Under the pieces are notes generated by a model, which saw only the letters and a list, made by a program, of their open reading frames with translations, did not search any database and was not told the DNA's origin. From Bacteroidota bacterium (GTDB taxonomy: Bacteria > Bacteroidota > Bacteroidia > Bacteroidales > F082), in assembly GCA_002686705.1 (NCBI GenBank), contig NYYH01000088.1, positions 1-13,120 of the forward strand: a stretch of 13,120 bases of DNA. Direction: 5' to 3'. Position 1 is the first letter of the stretch, and each line of letters begins with the position of its first letter. Positions 5,319 through 12,618 of the stretch are shown here, in pieces. Position numbers and translations under genes: made by a program.

Positions 5319-7394
5319 ATGCAAACATTGTCTAATAACTGGGACTTGTTTTGCTCGAAGCTGGAGCAAGTCAAACATAATAATAATAGTATTGTAGCCC
5401 TTTGCCCATCTCATAACGACAAATCTCCAAGTCTTACAGCCTCCTGTAATAGTGAGAAAATTTTAGTTAAGTGTCAGGCAGGATGCACCTTTAAAGAAAT
5501 TGTCTCTGTTTTGGAAATGAAGCAGTCTCAATTCTTTACTCCTAAAGAAAAAACTCCTCACAAAAAAATTGTTGCCACATATAGATATGATGATAAAGAC
5601 GGTGGACATGTAATGGATGTGGTTAGGTTTAAACCAAAGGGTTTCAGACCAAGAAGACCTGACGGTAAATGGACATTGGATGGAGTTACAAGAGTACCTT
5701 ATCTTTTGCCACAGATGTTAGCAGCAATAAAAGAGGGCAGGGAAATAATTATTGTCGAAGGGGAAAAAGATTGTGACAATGCTGAAAAGTTTGGATTGGT
5801 TGCAACAACTTTTGCTGGAGGTACTGGGAAATGGCTTGAAGAGTATTCAAAATGGTTCCAAGAGGCAAAAGTTATATGTTTACCAGACAATGACGATGCG
5901 GGACGAAAAGGGATGCGTTTAATTGCTTCTGAGATAGTAAAGGTTGCTGAGTCTGTAAGTTGGTTAGAACTTCCAGACATTCCTGCAAAAGGAGACTTGT
6001 CAGACTGGCTTAAAATTGATGGTAACAATATCGAAAAATTTAGTTCTCTAGTTAGACAAAGTTCTTCAATTTGGAAAAGTGAGTTGGTAAAGGAGGATGA
6101 TAATGGAAAACTATTGGAAGAACTAAATCAAAAATTTGCTATTGTTCCTACTGGGAACAAGTTCACAATCGTGAATGAAACAGAAAATGAAACTATGTTT
6201 TTAGCTCCTTCGGATTTTAGATTGGCCCTGCAAAATAGATTTGCAACAGACAGTTCTGGAAAATTCCCAAAACAAGTCCAAGCATCTACTTTGTGGCTCA
6301 AGCATCCTGAACGAAGGGAATATAAGAGTGTCGATTTTATTCCAATTGAAGAAACGCCTTATGGAGTATTTAACATGTGGAAAGGTTTTGCAGTAAAGCC
6401 TATAGGAGGACTGGAAGACATTCCACTTTTTCATGAATTAATAGACGATGTAATTTGCTCTGGTAACGAACAATGGGCATTATATTTGTGGGGCTGGCTT
6501 GCACATATGGTTCAGTTTCCAAAAGAAAAGCCCGGTGTAGCTGTTGTCTTAAGATCAGATGCTCAGGGTGTGGGCAAATCTCGTTTTGCTGAATATGTTG
6601 GATCATTGCTTGGCAGGCACTTTCGAGCAGTTACACATGGCCGTCACATTCATGGCAACTTCAACAGTCATCTTAAAGATACTCTTATGCTGTTCGGAGA
6701 CGAAGCAGTCTGGGGAGGTGACAGGAGAACAGAGTCAATTCTTAAACAATTGATTACCGAGCCAAATATGATAATCGAGATGAAGGGGAAAGATGTTTTT
6801 GAAGTTAGAAGCTATCTCAGGCTCATGTTAGCAACAAATTCTGAATGGGCCGCACCTGTAGGTTTAACTGACCGTAGATACTTTGTATTGAATGTCTCAA
6901 ATTCCAGAAAAAATGATCACAATTTTTTTAAGCGATTGATCTATGAACAAAATCATGGAGGAATAGAGGCCCTGCTGCAAGTTCTAATGGATTTTGATCT
7001 AAGTGATTTTGAGGTTCGGAATATCCCCGAAACACCTGCAAGGTTAGATCAGAAATTTTTGTCAATGGAACCGATTGAAAAATGGTGGCTTGAAATTCTA
7101 AGTAATGAAGATTTTTTAATAGGAGGAAAGATATTAGATTTTGATGATATGAATAGAGTGGCTAAAGCCGACCTGCTATACAGCTTTAACGAACATACAA
7201 AAGCATACAAACCCAATCACAGGAATTGGGAAGCTAGAAGATTATGCTCTCAGTTCAAAAAACTAGTCCCTTTTGCAATGGATAAACGTAGAGGCAGTGG
7301 CCCAAGAGAATACGAATTTCCTTCACTCAATGAGTGCAAATTGTATTTTGCAGAAATGTACTCACTTGATACTGAAATATTCGAAATTAGCTAA
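5319..7394 (+). CDS. Primase-helicase (CHC2 zinc finger, Toprim, SF3-type ATPase)
   Basis: A 691-residue replication protein of satellite/phage type. A zinc finger C29-P-S-H32 ... C52-x3-C56 precedes a Toprim domain (E148 in IIIVEGEKD, D190 and D192 in PDNDDAG) for primer synthesis. The ATPase follows: Walker A DAQGVGKS (414-421), Walker B LMLFGDE (456-462), sensor LATN (504-507) and arginines DRR (518-520). The last 110 residues (for example EARRLCSQFKKLV) look like a winged-helix origin-binding tail. A stop directly upstream (5313-5315) makes ATG 5319 the first possible start, although it lacks a good ribosome site; coupling to the alpA-like gene 28 bp away is likely. It would melt and prime at the iteron cluster that begins just past its stop. 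Confidence 0.93.
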   Translation: MQTLSNNWDLFCSKLEQVKHNNNSIVALCPSHNDKSPSLTASCNSEKILVKCQAGCTFKEIVSVLEMKQSQFFTPKEKTPHKKIVATYRYDDKDGGHVMDVVRFKPKGFRPRRPDGKWTLDGVTRVPYLLPQMLAAIKEGREIIIVEGEKDCDNAEKFGLVATTFAGGTGKWLEEYSKWFQEAKVICLPDNDDAGRKGMRLIASEIVKVAESVSWLELPDIPAKGDLSDWLKIDGNNIEKFSSLVRQSSSIWKSELVKEDDNGKLLEELNQKFAIVPTGNKFTIVNETENETMFLAPSDFRLALQNRFATDSSGKFPKQVQASTLWLKHPERREYKSVDFIPIEETPYGVFNMWKGFAVKPIGGLEDIPLFHELIDDVICSGNEQWALYLWGWLAHMVQFPKEKPGVAVVLRSDAQGVGKSRFAEYVGSLLGRHFRAVTHGRHIHGNFNSHLKDTLMLFGDEAVWGGDRRTESILKQLITEPNMIIEMKGKDVFEVRSYLRLMLATNSEWAAPVGLTDRRYFVLNVSNSRKNDHNFFKRLIYEQNHGGIEALLQVLMDFDLSDFEVRNIPETPARLDQKFLSMEPIEKWWLEILSNEDFLIGGKILDFDDMNRVAKADLLYSFNEHTKAYKPNHRNWEARRLCSQFKKLVPFAMDKRRGSGPREYEFPSLNECKLYFAEMYSLDTEIFEIS

Positions 7395-7404
7395 CCCCCC
7401 CCTT

Positions 7405-7661
7405 TGCTCCACGTTGGGGCATACTAATGTGGAGCATCTTGAGGCCAGTGTTTAACATGGTTTACAGAGAAAATCCACTTGCTCCACGTTATTTTTAAAT
7501 TAGTACAGAATATTACAAATATACTATTACCCTACTAATTATATCTTATTATAATAATATTAAAAAAGAAGTGGAGTAGTGGAGCAATGTGGAGCCTGCC
7601 AGTGTTTAACAGGTCTTGAGCTGCTCCACGTTGTTTTTTATAAGTGGAGCATAGTGGAGCA
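7405..7661. repeat. Iteron cluster, candidate replication origin of the element
   Basis: The octamer GTGGAGCA or a one-base variant occurs six times (7429, 7571, 7579, 7589, 7644, 7654) and its complement TGCTCCAC three times (7405, 7480, 7622), often 8-10 bp apart. Around them a module is duplicated: GTGGAGC, then GCCAGTGTTTAACA (7444-7457 and 7598-7611), then TGCTCCACGTT and a T-run. A very AT-rich stretch (about 7491-7568) separates the modules and could be the unwinding region. Its place immediately after the primase-helicase matches P4-like origins. There is no credible gene here. A C8 tract (7395-7402) sits at its left edge. Confidence 0.72.
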
Positions 7662-7678
7662 AATAGTAGCTTTATTTT

Positions 7679-7954
7679 TTATGAGCCAGGTACTGGAGCA
7701 GGTTGCAACATGTATATTGTATGTTCAATGCCCATTTCTTCCAAACGTTTACCCAATTCAGGGTCTGATAATGTCTGTTTCATACCTTCAGGATCAAAAA
7801 CATCAGCTGTTACAACAGCAGTGTTTTCATCTACCTTTCCAACCAAAGCATCCCTCATGAACTTTGCTCTATTTTCAGCATCACCGTCAAAAAGTTTTTT
7901 CCATTCTGTATAATTTGTTTTTTTCATCTTCACAACAATCATTGTGTTTAACAT
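7679..7954 (-). CDS. Small dimeric alpha-beta barrel-like protein, 91 aa
   Basis: Opens with MIVVKMKKTNYTEWKKLFDGDAENR, has a central strand NTAVVTADVFDPEGMKQTL and ends with a helix (PELGKRLEEMGIE) and strand HTIYML. This beta-alpha-beta-beta-alpha-beta pattern with FD..E and an SDPEL helix is typical of DABB-fold proteins (antibiotic-biosynthesis-monooxygenase-like or DUF3764-like), which act on small organic substrates or bind them as dimers. GGTGG lies before the ATG at 7954, and TATAAT is on the minus strand at 7976-7981. It reads toward the origin cluster and ends 18 bp from it. As cargo of the element, its substrate cannot be deduced. Confidence 0.65.
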   Translation of the reverse strand: MLNTMIVVKMKKTNYTEWKKLFDGDAENRAKFMRDALVGKVDENTAVVTADVFDPEGMKQTLSDPELGKRLEEMGIEHTIYMLQPAPVPGS

Positions 7955-8100
7955 ATGCCACCGTTTTAATTAGTGATTATAATTAATTGATTCAAACCAG
8001 CAGACTAGCATATTTTTTCTTGAAATATGTAATTTAATTTTTATGTGTCTTTTCCATCTCAAAAACACTTCATGGCTGACATGTGAATGGATAACCCCCT

Positions 8101-8165
8101 AAAACCAACCACATCATCTCCTGTTCTTTACCCCCACTAATTCTTCACAGTCAGACACCCTCCAC
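8101..8165 (+). repeat. Boundary repeat copy A
   Basis: Core CCCCCACTAATTCTTCAC with the left extension AAAACCAACC...CATCATCTCC shared with copy B (53 bp, about 85% identical) and the right extension CAGTCAGACACCCTCCA shared with copies C and D. It lies at the 3' end of the GC-rich membrane gene. Confidence 0.7.
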
Positions 8166-8169
8166 AAAT

Positions 8170-8652
8170 CTATCCATTGCGGCTTTGCGCTTGCGTTCGC
8201 GTCCATGCCCAGACGCTCAGCAGGATGGCGGCCGAAGAGATGAGTGTCATGATCGTTCCGGGAACGAAGTTCACAAAGCCACCCAAGTCCATGAAGACAA
8301 AATAGCCAACGTCAGCCAAACCACCTACGATCCCCGTAAAGAACATCGCTGTCACCGAACCTCGCCAAATGTAGAACGCGCCTATCAACGTGAATGCCCC
8401 GATCCAGCCGAGGTTGAACCCGTGCTGATTTACGACAGCGCCAACGGCCTCGTTATACGGGCCTGTCAGCAACGCAGGATCAACTGCGTCTGCGATTCCG
8501 GCAAAGGCGCCAGCTGCGTCGTTGTAAATTGTCATGATGCCAGCTAGTATATGGACGAGGCCCCAGATGATCCATAGGATAGCTGAAGTTTGTGATCTGC
8601 CACATTGACATGTGCCATTTTTCATAGCTTTAATTTGAACTTTTTCTAACAT
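8170..8652 (-). CDS. Hypothetical four-helix membrane protein, 160 aa
   Basis: Start set at ATG 8652 (MLEKVQIKAM), which has AAGGAG six bases upstream; the frame upstream of it lacks a signal. Four hydrophobic helices are visible at about 23-42, 81-96, 100-120 and 129-150, with a Cys pair in the cytoplasmic-looking N-tail (CQC, 15-17). I do not recognise a characterised family. It follows the DoxX-like gene by 40 bp in the same direction, so the two membrane proteins probably act together. Composition is striking: 39 of 60 bases at 8181-8240 are G or C, while the first 30 codons and the neighbours are AT-rich, which points to acquisition from a GC-rich donor and ends abruptly at repeat A. Confidence 0.75.
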   Translation of the reverse strand: MLEKVQIKAMKNGTCQCGRSQTSAILWIIWGLVHILAGIMTIYNDAAGAFAGIADAVDPALLTGPYNEAVGAVVNQHGFNLGWIGAFTLIGAFYIWRGSVTAMFFTGIVGGLADVGYFVFMDLGGFVNFVPGTIMTLISSAAILLSVWAWTRTQAQSRNG

Positions 8653-8692
8653 AATTGTCTCCTTATATATAATTATTAAATTTAATAATGAC

Positions 8693-9079
8693 TTAAACTG
8701 GGATGGAATCAAATCTCCCGTAAGTTGTAAAGGCTGCCATCATGAGAAGGATGATAACCTGCACAATCGCTTTTGGTCCATCACCTCTTCGCTGATGCAA
8801 CATCACTGCACCGATCATTGTTAAGACCAAACCAAACGCAGCTAAAGGTACTAGCCAGGGCAGAATACCTGTTAATTGAGGAAGTATTAGACCTATAGCT
8901 GCTAATACTTCTAGGGTTCCTATTAACTTTACGCTTACAGCGGATATACTGTCGACCCAGTTCATCTTCTCCCCTCCCAATACTTTCAATTCGTCTTTTG
9001 ATTTGATTACTTTGATTGCACCTGCAATTAAGAAAATTGCTGCAAGAAAACCCTGCAAAATCCATAATGCAATATTCAT
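8693..9079 (-). CDS. DoxX-like family membrane protein
   Basis: A 128-residue protein with four predicted membrane helices (about 4-24, 48-68, 72-92, 103-121). The pattern QGFLAAIFLIAGAIKV, LIGTLEVLAAIGLILP, PLAAFGLVLTMIGAVMLHQRRGD and FTTYGRF matches the DoxX-like (DoxX_2) family. Members are linked to quinone or thiol redox stress, but the reaction of this group is not established. It has an ideal AGGAGG ribosome site and is the first gene of a leftward pair with the membrane protein at 8170. A LysR regulator is divergent from it across 115 bp, the classic arrangement in which the regulator controls the neighbour. Confidence 0.85.
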   Translation of the reverse strand: MNIALWILQGFLAAIFLIAGAIKVIKSKDELKVLGGEKMNWVDSISAVSVKLIGTLEVLAAIGLILPQLTGILPWLVPLAAFGLVLTMIGAVMLHQRRGDGPKAIVQVIILLMMAAFTTYGRFDSIPV

Positions 9080-9111
9080 TTTTACCTCCTTTTACATTTC
9101 AGAAACTATCT

Positions 9112-9195
9112 AATTGTTTAATTCATTTTAAACAATTTTATTTTATCTAAGTTATAACTTGCACACAATATCAATTTTTGCACATAATATGTGCA
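9112..9195. promoter_or_regulatory. Divergent doxX/lysR control region with palindromes
   Basis: AAGTTATAACTT (9149-9160) is a perfect 12-bp palindrome, and TGCACAT-AAT-ATGTGCA (9179-9195) a 7-3-7 one that runs into the lysR start. TGCACA-CAATAT and TGCACATAATAT repeat 19 bp apart (9160, 9179). AATTGTTTA/TAAACAATT (9112-9120, 9129-9137) form a third dyad in the doxX leader. A leftward promoter TTGTGT with 17 bp to TAAAAT overlaps these, so they are candidate LysR-family operators. Confidence 0.5.
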
Positions 9196-10091
9196 TGGAA
9201 ACACATATAAATGACTGGAATCAAGTTCGAACTGCCTATCATGTTGCAAGGTTAGGAACTGTGAGTGCTGCAGCAAAGTTTTTGGGACTGCATCACGCAA
9301 CAGTTATCAGACAAGTTACTAACCTTGAGGAGGAACTTGGACATAAGCTTTTTCATCGCCATGCAAGAGGGTATACTCCAACTGCAGCAGGTGAGAATTT
9401 GAGTCGTATAGCATCGGTTAACGAAGAACAGATGCGGGGACTTGTCGGTTTAATTCAGGAACATGGGAGTAAAGTAACTGGTGAGTTGATCGTAACGACT
9501 CTTCCAAGATTTAATACTTTGGTAACGAGTTGGATGGCTATGCTTCAAAAAGAAAATCCAGGCTTGAGGATCAAGCTGATAATTGAAGAAAGGGCTTTAA
9601 AACTAGAATACGGAGAGGCTCATCTGGCTATTCGAGCAGGTCTAAAACCAACTGATCTGGACAATATTGTAAAACATTTACTGCCTATACAAGTTGGAAT
9701 GTATGCGCATAAAAATTATGTTAAAGAAATGGGGACGATTCAATCATCGGATGATTTTTCTAGACAAAAATATGTTTTACAGACAAATTCTCCTATTGAG
9801 TCAATCCACAAGTGGATTGATGATAATGTCCCGTTGGAAAATGTTAGTTTCAAATCTTCTGATCATGTGGCTTTAGAAAAGGCAGTTATTGATGGTATGG
9901 GAATTGGACTATTTCCTACTTTTTTAGCCTTGGAGAATAAAGACTTAGAATTAGTAATGCCTCTAGTAGATGAATGGAGGAGTGACCTTTGGATTGTAAC
10001 ACATGTAGATTTGCATAGAACTGCAAAAGTAAAAGCCTGTTCCGATTTAATCAAAAAACAGGCACAATTAATACTTTCAAGAAATACTTAA
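9195..10091 (+). CDS. LysR-family transcriptional regulator
   Basis: A 298-residue regulator from ATG 9195 (METHINDWNQ); an in-frame ATG two codons upstream is an alternative and neither has a strong ribosome site. Residues 7-65 form the LysR winged HTH (WNQVRTAYHVARLGTVSAAA, then HHATVIRQVTNLEEELGHKLF HRHARGYTPT). The remainder is a periplasmic-binding-protein-like effector domain beginning near residue 90 (GELIVTTLPRF). It diverges from the doxX-like pair, with palindromes in between, and probably activates it in response to a small molecule. Boundary repeat B begins five bases past its stop. The family is certain, the effector unknown. Confidence 0.9.
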   Translation: METHINDWNQVRTAYHVARLGTVSAAAKFLGLHHATVIRQVTNLEEELGHKLFHRHARGYTPTAAGENLSRIASVNEEQMRGLVGLIQEHGSKVTGELIVTTLPRFNTLVTSWMAMLQKENPGLRIKLIIEERALKLEYGEAHLAIRAGLKPTDLDNIVKHLLPIQVGMYAHKNYVKEMGTIQSSDDFSRQKYVLQTNSPIESIHKWIDDNVPLENVSFKSSDHVALEKAVIDGMGIGLFPTFLALENKDLELVMPLVDEWRSDLWIVTHVDLHRTAKVKACSDLIKKQAQLILSRNT

Positions 10092-10095
10092 TCTC

Positions 10096-10149
10096 AAAAC
10101 CAACCCCATCATCTCCAGTGACTAAACCCCCACTAATTCTTCACAGTCA
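10096..10149 (+). repeat. Boundary repeat copy B
   Basis: Direct copy of A placed five bases past the lysR stop; the two bracket the membrane-protein/doxX/lysR cassette. Sequence after CAGTCA diverges from A, C and D. Confidence 0.7.
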
Positions 10150-10185
10150 TGGGACCGACCGCAAGAAAAAACCACTACACGCACG

Positions 10186-10220
10186 CACGAGGGGAAATAT
10201 TAGGTGTCCATATAGGTGTC
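10186..10220 (+). repeat. 35-bp inverted repeat, left arm
   Basis: Matches the reverse complement of 12619-12653 at 34 of 35 positions. Read on the minus strand it encodes DTYMDT-stop, the same end as the resident integrase (MDTYMDTKA). Confidence 0.75.
10203..10220 (+). repeat. Candidate integrase arm-site tandem repeat, attR side
   Basis: GGTGTCCATATAGGTGTC matches 2868-2885 exactly, lying 127 bp inside attR in the same orientation. After excision the two copies would flank the attP core. It is also part of the 35-bp inverted repeat 10186-10220. Confidence 0.5.
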
Positions 10221-10346
10221 TATAAGCCGTATTATTGCCTAAAAACTGGCAGCACTCAATAACAATGGACTTTGCTTTAATTGACTGTAATTCTACAATT
10301 AATAGCAATTGATATTACCCAATATAATTCAATAGTAATGGTTTAA

Positions 10347-10399
10347 AACGGACTGAAAATCCGTGTGTCGGTGGTTCAATTCCACCTCTGGCCACCGCA
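10347..10399 (+). repeat. attR (53-bp attachment repeat, partial tRNA-Phe copy)
   Basis: Exact copy of 2769-2821. The 5' half of the tRNA is missing, so this is not a functional tRNA; upstream sequence (AGTAATGGTTTA) is unrelated to tRNA. Confidence 0.93.
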
Positions 10400-10459
10400 T
10401 AATAGTCAATAATATCAATATTTAATCCTAATTTATTTCCTCAATTTAAAGTCCCAAAA

Positions 10460-10531
10460 TTACTGCCAATTATTGCCAATATGCCCCAAAAAGGGGTATA
10501 GGTCTTGTCTTTATTGCCAAATTACTGCCAA
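10460..10531. repeat. Four TTA(C/T)TGCCAA repeats
   Basis: Copies at 10460, 10470, 10511 and 10522 form two pairs about 10 bp apart. A 17-mer spanning each TTACTGCCAA copy (10458-10474, 10520-10536) is identical. ATTATTGCC also occurs at 10231. They lie 60-130 bp beyond attR. Confidence 0.5.
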
Positions 10532-10612
10532 TTATTTTCTTTACTGAGTGCACGATTTTTCAGTAAAAAATATACTCCAGAATGGAATTTTAGAAAGATA
10601 TTGAGGATAGTT

Positions 10613-10679
10613 TTACAAGAATCGGGGATTTTACTTGGAGGATGTCTGACGGTGAAGAATTAGTGGGGGTTAGTCACAG
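10613..10679 (-). repeat. Boundary repeat copy C
   Basis: Inverted relative to A and B, 67 bp, aligned to D over its full length, including TTACAAGA at one end and TCACAG/TTACAG at the other. It lies about 50 bp past the stop of the desaturase gene, outside attR. Confidence 0.7.
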
Positions 10680-10731
10680 ATTTCAATATTACTGATTCTG
10701 TATTATAAATTTGAGATTTGAATACAGGCAT

Positions 10732-11622
10732 TTATTGGCTCAAAAGGTAAGGAATTTCTTTGGGGGAAACCAAATTTTTTCGAAATAATTCCGAATATCC
10801 GCGAATCAAATAATTGCCATTTCTCTCCAGCAATTTTTCACGTTCCTGAAGAAAAAGCATGGGGAGTTTGTACCAAGGAACTTGTGGATTGTTATGATGC
10901 AGTGCGTGATAGTTATTGTATAGGTACAAAATACCAAAAAAGTTCCCCGTTTCCAGAATAGCGCTGCGTCCTTCACAATCATGATGACTCCTATGTTCTG
11001 CAAAAGAGCGCAGCAGTGTGAGTGAAGTTCCCGGATAGACGAACAACAATAGATATTCCCACAATGGGATACCACAAGCTCCTATAGCCCAACTCATTGT
11101 GAGCGTGATTCCCAAGAGATGCCATATCCATGCTTGCAGATTTCTAATGTCACCTCGAGCAAGGTTCAACGCTTCATCAAACCAGAAATATGGAATCATC
11201 CAGAACGGATACAGCAACAGCCGTCCGGCCAGGGTGTGAAAAATCCAGTAACTCCACTGCCTTACAAGGGGCAGTGTATTCCATCGCTTTTCAAACAAAT
11301 AGAATGATTCCGGGTCAAGTTCTGGATCAGTTAAATTTTGGTTAATGTGATGCTTAATATGGGTTTGCGCGTACAGTCGAAAAGGCAGATACAAATCCAG
11401 ACTCGGCAGTACAAGCAATTCATTCAGTTGATTAGAAGTAGTAGGATGCATGTGAACTGCTTCGTGCCGCAATGAACCGTGCCAGGCCATAACGTAACCT
11501 CCAATGATAAAAACAAACCATCCCGGAAAACTGTGATAATTCCAGGTGACAAAACCGAATAACGCGTAAATCAAAACAGCCAACAAAATGGTTTGCCATT
11601 CAGGCTTAAGGCGTGAAATCAT
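10732..11622 (-). CDS. Membrane fatty-acid desaturase / hydroxylase family protein
   Basis: A 296-residue di-iron membrane enzyme. The three His boxes are clear: H53-EAV-H57, H88-IK-H91-H92 (THIKHH) and H239-AL-H242-H243 (NYHALHH), with a further HRSHH at 210-214. Hydrophobic helices at about 10-28, 32-48, 126-147, 165-182 and 188-205 give the usual two-hairpin topology. The family uses O2 and electrons to desaturate or hydroxylate lipid chains or carotenoids; the substrate cannot be told from the motifs. Its ATG overlaps the stop of the upstream gene by 4 bp, so translation is coupled to the binding-protein-like gene. No electron-donor gene is adjacent. Confidence 0.85.
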   Translation of the reverse strand: MISRLKPEWQTILLAVLIYALFGFVTWNYHSFPGWFVFIIGGYVMAWHGSLRHEAVHMHPTTSNQLNELLVLPSLDLYLPFRLYAQTHIKHHINQNLTDPELDPESFYLFEKRWNTLPLVRQWSYWIFHTLAGRLLLYPFWMIPYFWFDEALNLARGDIRNLQAWIWHLLGITLTMSWAIGACGIPLWEYLLLFVYPGTSLTLLRSFAEHRSHHDCEGRSAILETGNFFGILYLYNNYHALHHNNPQVPWYKLPMLFLQEREKLLERNGNYLIRGYSELFRKNLVSPKEIPYLLSQ

Positions 11623-12413
11623 AAATCCTCAATAGAAATTCTTTCCATTTCAGTTATACAATCATAAGCATCCTCTGGAAGAATCTGTGTATTTTCCAGA
11701 AACAAATTATTTGCCATCAGTTTAAATTCAGGATCATCAAATGCATTTTCTAAAGCGTTCCGGAAAAGTTCAAGCATTGCCTGAGATGTTTCTTTTTCTG
11801 TCACAAACACCGGAGCTGGAACCGGAGGTGACAATGTTAATATGCGACATCCTTCCAAAGCTTCGGGGGCATACCTTTCCAGCATACTCCAGGTAAGTCC
11901 GTCTATTGAGGCTAGGTCTGCCTGCTTTTGCCGGATTAATGCTAAGCTTTGTCGATGAGCTCCACTGACTGAAACTTTGCTGAAAAACGTAGATTCATTT
12001 GTAAATGGGGTTACCATTAAACGCAGGATATTATATCCGGAGTGCGAAGACCTGGAATTAATTACAACCCTACTGCCCCGTGCGTCCTCCAGTTTTTGCC
12101 ATTTGCATTGATTATGTACCGTAATCACACTCATGTATTCCGGTCCAGTGAAGTATGGAGTCCGGTATAACGGTGTGGCAATTACCTTGAAACGTTCCGC
12201 ATACTCGTGTGTCAAAGGATAACCACATATTTGTCCAAAAAATATTTTTCTTTGGTAAGTCTTTTCTCCTCTAAACAATGTGTCAGGTACATTTTTTATA
12301 CCTTTCCTCCGGAAAGATGAAGCCAATCCAATCCACAAAGCGTCCGTCTGAGTTCTTGTTTCCTCAAGATCATAAAGCGGCAGTGTTGCGCACTGAATAG
12401 TCATTGAATCCAT
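11619..12413 (-). CDS. PhnD-type phosphonate/phosphite-binding-like protein without signal peptide
   Basis: A 264-residue protein starting at ATG 12413, which has GGAG seven bases upstream; the longer frame to 12446 adds 11 residues but no signal peptide. PhnD-family marks: TPLYRTPYFTGPEYMSVITV (about 80-99), the ligand-loop type sequence SSHSGYN (122-128), SGAHRQSL (150-157, normally tGsH..sl) and ADLASIDGLTW (165-175). ABC binding proteins of this family are periplasmic or lipoproteins, yet here nothing directs export and no permease or ATPase is next to it. Instead the ORF overlaps a desaturase by 4 bp, so it may be a cytosolic sensor or ligand carrier for that enzyme (inference). Confidence 0.78.
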   Translation of the reverse strand: MDSMTIQCATLPLYDLEETRTQTDALWIGLASSFRRKGIKNVPDTLFRGEKTYQRKIFFGQICGYPLTHEYAERFKVIATPLYRTPYFTGPEYMSVITVHNQCKWQKLEDARGSRVVINSRSSHSGYNILRLMVTPFTNESTFFSKVSVSGAHRQSLALIRQKQADLASIDGLTWSMLERYAPEALEGCRILTLSPPVPAPVFVTEKETSQAMLELFRNALENAFDDPEFKLMANNLFLENTQILPEDAYDCITEMERISIEDL

Positions 12414-12509
12414 GGTTATTCTCCATTTAAAAAGCTTAAAAAGCAACTAGACTGTAAAAATAAAAGAATAATTGAAAGTAGTCAATAAATAGTTTCAGAA
12501 CCGTGATCT

Positions 12510-12576
12510 TTACAAGATTTGGCGGTTTTACTGGAGGGTGTCTGACTGTGAAGAATTAAGTGGGGGTCAATTACAG
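12510..12576 (-). repeat. Boundary repeat copy D
   Basis: Same orientation as C; the pair brackets the PhnD-like/desaturase operon. It carries an extra A (AATTAAGTGGGGG) against the core of the other copies. Confidence 0.7.
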
Positions 12577-12618
12577 GAGGTTGAAGCTACTGAATAATAC
12601 TGAATATCAGAGCTGATG

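Larger units (their letters stand above)
10092..10731. other. 640-bp gene-free region across attR, dense in repeats
   Basis: No convincing gene. From left to right it holds boundary repeat B, one arm of the 35-bp inverted repeat (10186-10220), AT-rich sequence, attR (10347-10399), four TTA(C/T)TGCCAA repeats (10460-10531), a CCCCAAAAAGGGG hairpin (10484-10496) and boundary repeat C. Confidence 0.7.

Noticed and set aside
7405..7661. CRISPR array
   Set aside because: Repeats are only 8-14 bp, occur in both orientations and have irregular spacing, with no cas gene; iterons fit better.
7579..7913. Overlapping plus-strand ORFs of about 90 codons
   Set aside because: They run through the iterons and antisense to the DABB-like gene, have Cys- and Ser-rich random composition and no ribosome site.
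8185..8547. 120-codon plus-strand ORF
   Set aside because: Antisense shadow of the GC-rich membrane-protein gene; high GC removes stops, and the Arg/Cys-rich translation has no family features.
10347..10399. Second tRNA-Phe gene
   Set aside because: Only the anticodon arm to the 3' end is present; the 5' acceptor strand and D arm are replaced by unrelated sequence, as expected of an att duplicate.
8101..12576. Integron attC sites around cassettes
   Set aside because: The boundary repeats lack GTTRRRY/RYYYAAC core pairs and the imperfect-hairpin layout of attC, and no integron integrase is visible; the resident integrase is the tRNA-targeting type.
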